Source: Planctomycetaceae bacterium (lineage in GTDB: Bacteria; Planctomycetota; UBA1135; GCA-002686595). Taken from it: a stretch of 64,000 bases of DNA. The stretch lies in contig WGMC01000016.1 in the NCBI GenBank assembly GCA_016125265.1, forward strand, positions 124,001 through 188,000, read 5' to 3'. Both the position numbers and the translations under genes were made by a program. Below the pieces are notes generated by a model. It made no database searches. It was not told the origin of the DNA and saw only the letters and a list, made by a program, of their open reading frames with translations. Position 1 is the stretch's first letter; the number at the start of each line of letters is the position of its first letter. Below are positions 38,894 through 46,836 of the stretch, piece by piece.

Positions 38894-39874
38894 GTGGCCA
38901 AGGTGAGCGGGGCAAAGGGCGGCTGGAGCGAAGCGAGTCTGCTCGCGTGGCTCGGCCGCCGCGGCGTGCCGACGGGCACGGTGGGATCGCCGATGCACGA
39001 CGCGGCGGTGCTGCAGGGCCGCGGACGCACGGTGGTCTGCGTGGACCAGGTGCTCGTCGGTGTGCACGCGCGAGCCGACGTGCCCGCAGCGCAACTCGGC
39101 CGCAAGGGTGTCGACCGGGCGGCCAGCGACCTCGCCGCGACGGCCGCGGAGCCCGCCGGATTCCTGCTCGCCCTGCGCCTCGAGCCCAATGCGAGCGAAG
39201 CGTGGGCCAAGGCGCTGCTCCGCGGCGCGATCGCGCGGGCGCGTCAACTGGGAGCCGACGTCGTCGGCGGCGACATCGCGGGTGGCCCCGGGCCGAGCGG
39301 GCTCGCCGTCACCGGAATCGGGCACCTCGTCGGGCGCGCCGCGCCGCCGGGCAGGGACCGCGCCAAAGCCGGCGACCTGGTGCTCATCACCGGTCCTACC
39401 GGCGGCAGCGGCCTCGGCCGGCACCTGCGCATCGAACCGCGCCTCGCGGCCGGACAGCGCCTGTGGCGCGCGGGTGCGCGCGCGTTGATGGACGTGTCCG
39501 ACGGGCTGGGGATCGATCTCTCGCGCTTGGCGCGCGCGTCGGATGTGGCCATCGAGCTCTCGCACGTGCCCGTGCACCGCGACGCGCGGCGGGCCGCGCG
39601 GACGAGTGACCGGACCGCGGAACAGCACGCGTTGGAGGACGGCGAGGACCACGAGTTGCTCGTGTGCCTGGCGCCGGCGGCGGCGCGGCGGTTGCTCGGC
39701 GCCGGACTCGATCGGCCGTTTCCCGAGGCCCCGGGCCTCGTGGTGATCGGGCGCGTGCGCCGCGGCGCGGGGCTTTGGGTTCCCGGTGCGACGGGCGCGC
39801 TGGAAGCGTGGCGCGGCGCGGGGTTTGTGCACGGCTCGCCACACGGCACGGCGAACGGCGGAGCGAGGCGGTGA
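38894..39874 (+). CDS. thiL: thiamine-monophosphate kinase
   Basis: Phosphorylates thiamine monophosphate to the active diphosphate. 326 residues, normal for ThiL, of the PurM/AIR-synthase-like fold. Seen: DAAVLQGRGRTVVCVDQ (first Mg site region), RAASDLAATAAEP, DVVGGDIAGGPG, GPTGGSGLGRHL, the family's DVSDGLGIDLSRLA, and LEDGEDHELLV. GTG 38894 has a CATACT element 7 bases upstream, suggesting its own leaderless start, though it also follows the small membrane protein by 31 bases. Its stop overlaps the tsaE GTG. Confidence 0.88.
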   Translation: MAKVSGAKGGWSEASLLAWLGRRGVPTGTVGSPMHDAAVLQGRGRTVVCVDQVLVGVHARADVPAAQLGRKGVDRAASDLAATAAEPAGFLLALRLEPNASEAWAKALLRGAIARARQLGADVVGGDIAGGPGPSGLAVTGIGHLVGRAAPPGRDRAKAGDLVLITGPTGGSGLGRHLRIEPRLAAGQRLWRAGARALMDVSDGLGIDLSRLARASDVAIELSHVPVHRDARRAARTSDRTAEQHALEDGEDHELLVCLAPAAARRLLGAGLDRPFPEAPGLVVIGRVRRGAGLWVPGATGALEAWRGAGFVHGSPHGTANGGARR

Positions 39875-40452
39875 CACGGCGTTCCTTCGAATCACGGCGC
39901 TCCTTTGAAACACGGCGCTCCTTTGAAACACAGGGACCCGAGGCGACCGAAGAGCTCGCGCGGCGACTCAGCGCCGTGCTGCTGCCCGGCGCCGTCGTGA
40001 CCCTGGACGGAGACCTGGGCGCGGGCAAAACCACGTTCGTGCGCGGGCTCGCAGCGGGGCTCGGCTGCCGCGACGCGGTCAGCAGCCCCACCTTCGCGCG
40101 CATGCACGTCTACGCCGCCGGCGCGCGCGAGCTGGAGCTCATCCACCTCGACGCGTGGTCCGCGCGGGCCGGGCTGGCGGTCCTCGGGGACGGGGCCCTC
40201 GAGGCGCTGGAGGGGGGCGCGGACGGGCGCTCCATCGCGGCCGTGGAATGGGCCGAACGCCTGGGGCCGTGGCTGCCCGCGCCGCGGATCGCGGTGCGGC
40301 TCGAACACGTGGCCGAGGAACTCCGCCGGGTCCGGATCGAGGTGGTGGCGGCCCCGGGGGCTCCCCCGGCCGCCGCGGACCTGCTCCCGGGACTGGAAGC
40401 CGCCGTCCGGGCCCTGCCGACCGAATTCGCGGGGGCACGGGAGCTCGCGTGA
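39871..40452 (+). CDS. tsaE: tRNA threonylcarbamoyladenosine biosynthesis ATPase TsaE
   Basis: Small ATPase needed with TsaB and TsaD for the t6A modification of tRNAs reading ANN codons. 193 residues. Walker A is in DGDLGAGKTTFVRGL; SSPTFARM and AVEWAERLGPWLP follow as expected. The N-terminus RRSFES RRSFET RRSFET comes from three tandem 18-bp units (39877-39930); only the last is needed to match normal TsaE length, so the others are an insertion. The GTG at 39871 overlaps the thiL stop (GTGA). Confidence 0.88.
   Translation: MTRRSFESRRSFETRRSFETQGPEATEELARRLSAVLLPGAVVTLDGDLGAGKTTFVRGLAAGLGCRDAVSSPTFARMHVYAAGARELELIHLDAWSARAGLAVLGDGALEALEGGADGRSIAAVEWAERLGPWLPAPRIAVRLEHVAEELRRVRIEVVAAPGAPPAAADLLPGLEAAVRALPTEFAGARELA
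39877..39930 (+). repeat. three 18-bp tandem units inside tsaE
   Basis: Units at 39877, 39895 and 39913; the last two are identical and the first differs at three bases. They are less GC-rich than their surroundings and keep the reading frame. Confidence 0.9.
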
Positions 40453-40486
40453 ACCACCGGCCGATCCCTGCGTTGGGGGGTGTTGT

Positions 40487-41305
40487 GTGAGGGCCGAGTG
40501 GAACGGAGACCGGGATCCCCTGTCCGCCCTGGGGGCGGGGCGCGGGGACGGGCTGTTCGCGGACTTCGTGCGCATCGAGACCGACACTTTCCTGGGCTTT
40601 TTCCGCCGGCTCGGCGCCGGACGTGAGGAGGCCGAGGACCTGACCCAAGAGCTTTTTGTGCGCCTCTACCGCCATGCTCCCCGCTACCGGCCCTCGGAGC
40701 GTTTTGCGCCCCTCTGTTTCCGGGTGGCGCGCAACGCTTGGATCGACGCCCAGCGGCGGCGCGCCGTGCGGCCGCCGGACGCGGTGGGCGCGGGGGAATC
40801 CAGCGTGACGGGCGATGGCCGGGGTCCGGGGCGCGAGGCGGGGGATGTGGCCGGCGACGCGGGGGGTGGCAGCGGGGGCGGCAGGGGATTTGGCGCGCCG
40901 GGTCGGCCGCGGGGGGGCCGCTCCGACACGCCGGACGACGAGCATCGGGACCTGCGCGAACTGGCGCCCGACCGCGCCGCCGAGATCGGCGACGCCGCTG
41001 CGCACGTGGAGCGCGCCGTCGCCCAGCTCTCCGAGGGGCAGCGGGCCGTGTTCGAACTCGGCCTGGTGCAGGAACTGCCCTACCCGGAGATCGCCGCGGT
41101 GCTCGACATCCCCGTGGGCACGGTGAAGTCGCGCATGTTCCACGCGCTGCGGCGCCTGCGTGAGTTCCTGGGCGATTCGCTGGGCGAAGAGGACGGCCAG
41201 CCGCGCGGCGACAGCCAGCCGCACCGCGAAGCCGCGCGGCGCAGCGACACCGCCGACACGCACGCGTCCTTGCGCCCGCGCGCGGACGGGGGGAGCACAC
41301 GATGA
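40487..41305 (+). CDS. ECF-type RNA polymerase sigma factor
   Basis: 272 residues. Region 2 lies around 25-95 (EEAEDLTQELFVRLYRH, then FRVARNAWIDAQRRR). Region 4 lies around 180-235 (LSEGQRAVFELGLV, YPEIAAVLDIPVGTVKSRMFHALRRL). Between them is an unusual Gly- and Arg-rich linker of about 55 residues, and a 35-residue charged tail follows. GTG 40487 is preceded by a G-run (40475-40480) that could act as a ribosome site. Its stop overlaps the start of the membrane protein gene (ATGA), the usual arrangement for a sigma factor with its anti-sigma factor. Confidence 0.9.
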   Translation: MRAEWNGDRDPLSALGAGRGDGLFADFVRIETDTFLGFFRRLGAGREEAEDLTQELFVRLYRHAPRYRPSERFAPLCFRVARNAWIDAQRRRAVRPPDAVGAGESSVTGDGRGPGREAGDVAGDAGGGSGGGRGFGAPGRPRGGRSDTPDDEHRDLRELAPDRAAEIGDAAAHVERAVAQLSEGQRAVFELGLVQELPYPEIAAVLDIPVGTVKSRMFHALRRLREFLGDSLGEEDGQPRGDSQPHREAARRSDTADTHASLRPRADGGSTR

Positions 41306-42423
41306 ACCGCGGTCCGTCCGATGCCGCGCGCGGCGACGAGCAGCGCGACGAACTCGATCCGGCGCAACGGGCCGTTGCGGAGGCGCTCGCGGAAGCACTC
41401 GCAGCGGCACTCGACCGCTCGGAGCACGCGCCGTCGCAGCCGCCCCAACCGCAGCCTGCACCGGAGTCGGCAACGCAGGCGACACGGCACGCGCTGGAGC
41501 TCGCCGCGTGGGGCCGCCGCGCGGCCGGGCTGGTGCGCGCTCAGGACGGCGCCCACGCAGACGACGCCGCGGGCGACGGCGCGGGCGAACGCATGCTCGC
41601 GGCCGTGCGCGCGCGGCTCGCCGCGGAGCCGGGCGCGCTGCCGCCGCCTATCCCGCGCTTGACCGTGCTGCAGTTGGTGGCGCGTTCGCCGCTCCTGCGC
41701 CTCGTCGCAGCCAGCTTGGTCGCGCACCTCGCCGCACTGCCCGTGTTGGCGTGGTTCACGTTCCGCCCGGAGCCGGAGCGCCGCCTCACGGTGTACATCG
41801 AGCCGCCCGAAGACCCGGCGGAGGTCTTTGCGCCCCGGCGCGAAGTGCTCGACCCCGCCAACGCGAGCTGGGAGTGGGAGCAGCGCCGGCGCCTGGAGCG
41901 TTTCGCCCTGACCCGAGCCAACCGCGGCGGCGCCCTGGAGATCCTGCGACCCCTGGCGGACGAGCGCTCCCAGGCCGTGGCGGCCGGGGATTGGCACGCG
42001 GCGCTCGCGGCGCGCATCGACCTGTGGCTCGGGGGCGGCGCCGATGCGGCGGAGGGCGCGGGCGCCGTGCTGCCCACAGGCGCCGAAATGGCCACGCTGG
42101 CCGAGATGGACGGCGAGAGCGCCTCGCTGTGGCTGGGGCTGGCCCTGGATCGGGCACTCCTGGCTCGGGACGACGCGGCCCTTGTGGCCCTCGAAACCGA
42201 GCTCGACGCCCTGGCGGCGCGCCCCGATCCCCGTCCGCTCGCTGCCGCGTTGGTTTCCCGGGCGCGCGCCCTGGGACTGCGCGCGGGGCCCGCCGGTTGG
42301 CCGCCGCCGGAGCACCGGCCCTTCGACCCGGCTCCGCTGCTCGATCGTGTGGCGGAGGCATGGCCCGAGGAGGCCCTCGATTTCGGTCCCATCGTCCGCT
42401 GGCGCGCGGCGGCGCCCCGCTGA
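41302..42423 (+). CDS. single-pass membrane protein, probable anti-sigma factor
   Basis: 373 residues: a soluble, Ala/Gln/Pro-rich N-terminal half (1-130), one membrane segment (LVAASLVAHLAALPVLAWFTF), and an outside part of about 200 residues with Ala- and Leu-rich helices. Being translationally coupled to an ECF sigma gene suggests it holds that sigma at the membrane. No zinc-type anti-sigma motif (HxxxCxxC) is visible, so the role is inferred from position and topology only. Confidence 0.55.
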   Translation: MNRGPSDAARGDEQRDELDPAQRAVAEALAEALAAALDRSEHAPSQPPQPQPAPESATQATRHALELAAWGRRAAGLVRAQDGAHADDAAGDGAGERMLAAVRARLAAEPGALPPPIPRLTVLQLVARSPLLRLVAASLVAHLAALPVLAWFTFRPEPERRLTVYIEPPEDPAEVFAPRREVLDPANASWEWEQRRRLERFALTRANRGGALEILRPLADERSQAVAAGDWHAALAARIDLWLGGGADAAEGAGAVLPTGAEMATLAEMDGESASLWLGLALDRALLARDDAALVALETELDALAARPDPRPLAAALVSRARALGLRAGPAGWPPPEHRPFDPAPLLDRVAEAWPEEALDFGPIVRWRAAAPR

Positions 42424-42497
42424 TCGCCGCCGCTGGCCCCTGCGCCCCGGAATCCGTCCGAACCGGCTGGGTCGGTGGATCTCGCGGAGTGGGGGGC

Positions 42498-42503
42498 TAT
42501 GCT
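42498..42503 (+). promoter_or_regulatory. putative -10 box of the tolC-like gene
   Basis: TATGCT with 9 bases to the ATG at 42513; no clear -35 box. Confidence 0.4.
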
Positions 42504-42512
42504 CTCCGGCCC

Positions 42513-44174
42513 ATGCAACGCCCCGTGAATTGCCCGCGCAAAGCCCTGCTGTGGGCGCTCTCCCTCGCTGCGTTCGCGCTCGTGCCCTCCACTTGGACCG
42601 AGGCTCGCCCCTCCCAGGAGCAGGATGCCGAGACCGAGGCCGGGTCCAATGCCGAGCCGGGCGCAGTCGAGCCGGGCGCCGTCGCTGCCGACGCGCCCGA
42701 GCCCCCCCCGACGATGCCCCTCGCCCTGACGCTCGAGGACGTGCGCCGCCTGGCGCTGGCGTCGAACCTGGAGCTCGAGATCGCGGGCCTCGGCGCCGAA
42801 ATCGCCCGCTTCGGCGCGCGCGGCAGTTGGGGCGCGTTCGACCCGCTCTTCGCGCTCTCGGGGCGCTACGAGGACAGCGAAGTCCAGCTTTCCAACGACG
42901 TCGTGACCGGCACGAACCTCCTCGAGGAGCAGCGCCTGATCATCGACACGTCGCTCTCCGTCCCGATCACGACGGGTGGCAACTTCCGCGCGGGATACGT
43001 CAGCGAGCGCACGGAGTCGAACTCGCAGTTCGTGCTGGCGCCCGAGTTGTCGACGGACGCACTCACCCTCGGCTTCACGCAACCCTTGCTGCGCGGCGCG
43101 GGCACACGGGCGGCCACGAGCCAGCAGCGCGCCCTCGAGTTCGCCGCCCGCCGCGAGGAAGAACTGTTGCGCCAGCGCCGCGCCGACCTACTGCTCGACG
43201 TGGAGAACGCGTACTGGGACCTGGTCGCAGCGGGCGACCAACTCGCGGTGCGGGAGCAGAGTTTGGCGCTGTTCACGCGCCAGGCCGAAGAGGAGTCGGA
43301 GCGCCTGCGGGTCGGCGTGGGCACCGAGGTGGACCTGCTGCAGGCCGAAACGAACGTGGCGGTGGAGCGCGAGCGTCTGCTCTTGGCGCAGACCGACGTG
43401 GAGACGCGCCGGGACGCGCTCAAGCAGTTGATCCTGCGCCGCGAGCCCAAGGACGAAGGCGGGGACGAGCGCGAACGCGGCGGCTGGGACCAGTTCCTGT
43501 CCGAGTGGGACGCGCCGATCGAGCCGCTCACCGCCCTGCCCGAGCCGGCCGAAGAGGCGCCGCCGCGCAGTTGGCAGTCGAGCCTCGCCGACGCGTACGA
43601 ACGCCGCGCCGAGATCGTCGCCCAGTGGCGCGAGATCGACCGCCAACGGGCGCGCCTCGATGGTGCTCGCTCGGACCGACTGCCGGGTCTCAACTTCAAC
43701 GTGGACGCCCGCAGCGCCGCGATCGACGAAAGCCGTCGCGAGGCGTTCCAAGAAACCACGGGGTTCGACTCTCCGACCTACGGAGTGGGATTGGCGCTCG
43801 AACTGCCGATTGGGAACCGCACCGCGCGCTACGCCGAACGCAGCGCGCGCGCGGAACTGCGCTCGGCGCAGTTGGAGCTCGAACGCATCCAACGCACGCT
43901 GCTGGCCGAGGTGCGCTCGGCCGTGCGCGACGTCGAGTACCGCCGCGAAGCCGTCGTCGCCGCGCGGCGCAGCAGTGAACTCGCCGAGCGCCAGCTCGAA
44001 TCCGAGGAGGTGCGCTACCGCGAGGGACTCTCGACCACCTTCCAACTGCTGCAGTTCCAGCAGGATCTCGCGACGGCGCGCTCCAACGAACGTGCGGCGC
44101 TCGCCAACCACGCCAAGGCGCTGGCCGCGCTGCTGCGGGCCGAGGGACGCATCGAAGAGGAAAGCTCCCGTTGA
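42513..44174 (+). CDS. TolC-family outer-membrane efflux protein
   Basis: 553 residues: signal peptide (cleavage near TEARP, about residue 33), an acidic linker, then the two structural repeats of the OEP family. The first has LTLEDVRRLALASNLELEI and DALTLGFTQPLLRGAG; the second GVGLALELPIGNRTARYAE. Long Arg/Glu-rich coiled-coil helices such as ENAYWDLVAAGDQLAVREQS and SEEVRYREGLSTTFQLLQFQ follow. Such proteins form trimeric channels for type I secretion or efflux. No membrane-fusion protein or pump gene lies next to it; the HEAT lipoprotein gene overlaps its stop. Confidence 0.9.
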   Translation: MQRPVNCPRKALLWALSLAAFALVPSTWTEARPSQEQDAETEAGSNAEPGAVEPGAVAADAPEPPPTMPLALTLEDVRRLALASNLELEIAGLGAEIARFGARGSWGAFDPLFALSGRYEDSEVQLSNDVVTGTNLLEEQRLIIDTSLSVPITTGGNFRAGYVSERTESNSQFVLAPELSTDALTLGFTQPLLRGAGTRAATSQQRALEFAARREEELLRQRRADLLLDVENAYWDLVAAGDQLAVREQSLALFTRQAEEESERLRVGVGTEVDLLQAETNVAVERERLLLAQTDVETRRDALKQLILRREPKDEGGDERERGGWDQFLSEWDAPIEPLTALPEPAEEAPPRSWQSSLADAYERRAEIVAQWREIDRQRARLDGARSDRLPGLNFNVDARSAAIDESRREAFQETTGFDSPTYGVGLALELPIGNRTARYAERSARAELRSAQLELERIQRTLLAEVRSAVRDVEYRREAVVAARRSSELAERQLESEEVRYREGLSTTFQLLQFQQDLATARSNERAALANHAKALAALLRAEGRIEEESSR

Positions 44175-45850
44175 GCTGGGCGAGGGGACTGGCTGCCCTG
44201 GTGCTGGCGGGTGCGGGCGCGTGTTCCGAGCCGACCGCGCCAACCGCGACGCCAACGAGCACGCGGATCGGCGCCGACGCTTCGGGCACCTCCACGCCGG
44301 ACGACAGCCTGCTGCGGCAAGACGATCGCATCGCGCCGCTGCTGCGCCCCTGCGACCGCTACGAGCACTACGACCGCAACACGTCCGAGCTCGTGCCGGT
44401 GCTGGTGGCGAAGCTCGAACGCGGCGACCGCGAGGTGCTGAGCCGGGCCATCGAGGAGTTGGGCGGGATGGGGGACGCGGCGACCCTGGAACTGCGCCGC
44501 GCGGTCGAGCGCTGGTCGCGGGAACGCGACGACCTCGGCCCGCTCAAAAACGCACTTTCGGCCCTTTCGCTGCAGGGCACGGACTCCGCGCGCGACGCGC
44601 TCTGGATCGGCCTGTCCCATCCGTTCGAGGACGTGCGCGGCCAGGCCACCCGCGGGCTGGCGAGAGAACCCGGACGCCCCTCGGACTTCGACCGGCTCGA
44701 AGCGCGCCTTTGGCTCGAGCGCGGCACGTTGCAACTCGACACGGTGCGCGCCCTCAGTGTCGCGGACCCCGCGCGGTTCGTGCCGCTCGCGCTGTCGTGG
44801 GTCGAGTCGCGCCACACACTGTCGAACGAACGCGGCGTCCTGCAGCTCCTTGCCAAACACACGTCGGGCGACATGGCGGAGCGCGCGCTCGCACTCGCCG
44901 AGGACGCACCGAACATCGCGCGGCCCTTCCTCGTGGCGCCCGCCGCCAAGTCGGGAGATCCGCGCGCGCGCGCGATCCTCGCAGAGGAGCTGTCGCACGA
45001 GCAGTTGGAGCGCCGGGCGGGCGCCATCGCCGCCCTCGATGCCACCGACGATTGGCGGCCCGCCCTGGCGACGCTGCGCACGGATCCGGACTCGCAGATC
45101 CGGCAGTTGGCGCTCCCACTGGTGGCGCGCCACGCGGCGGACGAATCCGCGGCGCGCGACGCCTTGCGGCGGCTCCTCGACGACCCGGTCGCGGAGATCG
45201 CCACCTACGCAATCTCCAAGCTCGTGGACCTGGGCGACGAGGAGGCGATCGAACGCGCGCTCGCGGCGCTCGACGGCTCGCTCGCGGCCCACGCGCCGCT
45301 GCTCCTCGCGCTGCGTCAGTCGATGCGGACCCAGCCGGATCTCGCCCGACGAGTGGAGGCGCGCCTCCTCCGGCGCCTCGAACTGGAGCGCAATCTGCCG
45401 CTCCTCGAGCGCGCGCGGACACTTTCGGCACTAGCCCAGGTTCCCCTCGCGTCGGCGGCGCGGACCGTGCTGGAGTCGGTCGCGGCGGAACCCGCGGACC
45501 GCCAACTCGACGGGCTCGACCTGCACCGCTGGGCCACCTTGCAGGCCGCCAACTCCGGCGTTCCCGGCCGCGAGTTCCTGGCCGAGCGCCTGGCCGACGA
45601 AACCCATCCGCTGCGGCGTTTGGACCTGATCTGGGCCATCGCGGCCGAACCCGACGAACTGGCACGCGAGACGCTTTTTGCGCGTGTGGACGACGAGGGG
45701 GCCCACGAGCTCGAGCGCCTCTACGCGGCGCAGCTCCTCCTGCGGATCGGCCCCGCCGAACGGGTCGCGCCACGCCTCAAGCGCGCGGCGCTGCGCATGG
45801 AGAGCGAGGCGCGCCTGACGTTGAACTGCCTTCTCTGGACCTGGTACTGA
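44171..45850 (+). CDS. lipoprotein with HEAT-like repeats
   Basis: 559 residues, starting at a TTG that overlaps the stop of the TolC-like gene (TTGA). The short signal peptide ends in AGAC, a plausible lipobox (Cys about 18). The rest consists of about a dozen 35-40-residue helical repeats of HEAT type (ELVPVLVAKLERGDREVLSR, AREPGRPSDF, IRQLALPLVARHAADESAA, EIATYAISKLVDLGDEEAIE). It lacks the WW..K and FFLG signature of the three HEAT proteins at 58-64 kb, so it is a separate family. A role as scaffold for the TolC-like channel is possible. Confidence 0.65.
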   Translation: MSWARGLAALVLAGAGACSEPTAPTATPTSTRIGADASGTSTPDDSLLRQDDRIAPLLRPCDRYEHYDRNTSELVPVLVAKLERGDREVLSRAIEELGGMGDAATLELRRAVERWSRERDDLGPLKNALSALSLQGTDSARDALWIGLSHPFEDVRGQATRGLAREPGRPSDFDRLEARLWLERGTLQLDTVRALSVADPARFVPLALSWVESRHTLSNERGVLQLLAKHTSGDMAERALALAEDAPNIARPFLVAPAAKSGDPRARAILAEELSHEQLERRAGAIAALDATDDWRPALATLRTDPDSQIRQLALPLVARHAADESAARDALRRLLDDPVAEIATYAISKLVDLGDEEAIERALAALDGSLAAHAPLLLALRQSMRTQPDLARRVEARLLRRLELERNLPLLERARTLSALAQVPLASAARTVLESVAAEPADRQLDGLDLHRWATLQAANSGVPGREFLAERLADETHPLRRLDLIWAIAAEPDELARETLFARVDDEGAHELERLYAAQLLLRIGPAERVAPRLKRAALRMESEARLTLNCLLWTWY

Positions 45851-45877
45851 AGGCGAGAGGGGTGCGGACCGCGAGCG

Positions 45878-45956
45878 GTGACGTCAGCGCTGAGCGCAGT
45901 GACGTCAGCGCGGAGCGCAGCGACGTCAGCGCGGAGCGCAGCGACGTCAGCGCGGA
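45878..45956. repeat. 3.8 tandem 21-bp units
   Basis: Units of GYGACGTCAGCGCGGAGCGCA at 45878, 45899, 45920 and a partial one at 45941. They run from just past the HEAT lipoprotein gene into the 3' end of the pilin-like gene and include its stop codon. Confidence 0.9.
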
Positions 45957-46783
45957 ACCCAGCCCGCGCGCTCTGGTTCGGGCACGGCCTGCGGGCCGCT
46001 CAACAGGCCCGAGCGGTTGGCATACACGAGTTCGCCGCGCTCGGAACACCAGGCGTAGGCCTCGCGCCCGCTGCGGCCGTACTCCCACGGCCAGGCGCTG
46101 AGCCAGAAGCCGCCGTCGCCGTCGCTGCCGAGGGCAAAGAGATAGCCGTGGCGCTTGAGTCGCCAGCCGGCATGTCCTTCCTCGCCACCGTATCCGACTC
46201 GGCCGTCTCCGACTCGGCCGTCTCCGACTCGACCGTCTCCGACTCGACCGTCTCCGACGTGGACTTCTCCCACACGTCGGTTCCCGGAGCCGAGCTGGCC
46301 GCCCGCGCCCTCCTTGGTGGGCACCCAGTGCACGTCGCCGAGGCGCTCGAGCCCCGCGTCCGCGAGGGCACTGAGGCTGCGCAGGTCGAAAGCAGCCACG
46401 GGTGTCGTCGACGCGGAAGCCTCGGCCCGGGCCGCGGCCAGGGCGGGCCCGAGCCGGACCACCAGGCTGCGCGCGTCGCGCTGGTTCTCGTGGACCGCAA
46501 AGGCCTGCAACTGCCCAAGGGTGACCGTGACCACGGACGCGCCGATGGCCAGGATGAGCGCTTGGCCCCGCAGGCTGACGCCGAGCGACGTTTCGAGCCG
46601 CCGCGCGGCGGCGGAGATGGCCGCAGCCACTCCCGTCGGTGCAGCCGGCTGGACCCGGGCGACCGCGCCGGGCGCGCCGCCCGCACCCGCCAGTTCGCCC
46701 TGGCCCCACGCGGGGGCCGGCGGCGCGAGAGCGCGGGCGGGTGTGGACGGATGGCGGTCGGTGTCGGCGGGTTCCGGTGTCAC
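45947..46783 (-). CDS. type IV pilin-like membrane protein with internal repeats
   Basis: 278 residues from GTG 46783. A long Ala/Pro-rich N-terminal part (about 70 residues) is followed by one membrane segment, RGQALILAIGASVVTVTLGQ, and ENQRDAR. This layout recalls the prepilin helix but lacks the Glu-5 needed for normal processing. The C-terminal domain (YLFALGSDGDGGFWLSAWP, then RSGREAYAWCSERGELVYAN) resembles the globular part of minor pilins common in Planctomycetota. In between, VGDGR is repeated four times. Its stop lies in the 21-bp repeat array. Family call is tentative. Confidence 0.5.
   Translation of the reverse strand: MTPEPADTDRHPSTPARALAPPAPAWGQGELAGAGGAPGAVARVQPAAPTGVAAAISAAARRLETSLGVSLRGQALILAIGASVVTVTLGQLQAFAVHENQRDARSLVVRLGPALAAARAEASASTTPVAAFDLRSLSALADAGLERLGDVHWVPTKEGAGGQLGSGNRRVGEVHVGDGRVGDGRVGDGRVGDGRVGYGGEEGHAGWRLKRHGYLFALGSDGDGGFWLSAWPWEYGRSGREAYAWCSERGELVYANRSGLLSGPQAVPEPERAGWVPR
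46190..46264 (-). repeat. five 15-bp tandem units coding for VGDGR repeats
   Basis: Units of 15 bases at 46190, 46205, 46220, 46235 and 46250 keep the frame of the pilin-like gene; the first and last are diverged. Confidence 0.9.
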
Positions 46784-46823
46784 TGCTTTTGCACCTCAAC
46801 TGCGATCGTGACGTTGCCTGCGC

Positions 46824-46829
46824 TAGGCT
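46824..46829 (+). promoter_or_regulatory. putative -10 box of the CCA-adding-type gene
   Basis: TAGGCT with 7 bases to the ATG at 46837, matching a leaderless start. The 53-base space is shared with the divergent pilin-like gene. Confidence 0.4.
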
Positions 46830-46836
46830 TCAAGCG

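Noticed and set aside
37799-40452. Horizontal transfer of the region with mixed thiamine, repair and tRNA genes
   Set aside because: Base composition and codon use match the rest of the window; gene mixing alone is not evidence of transfer.
45878-45956. 21-bp tandem units as a CRISPR array
   Set aside because: The units are directly adjacent without spacers, and there are no cas genes.
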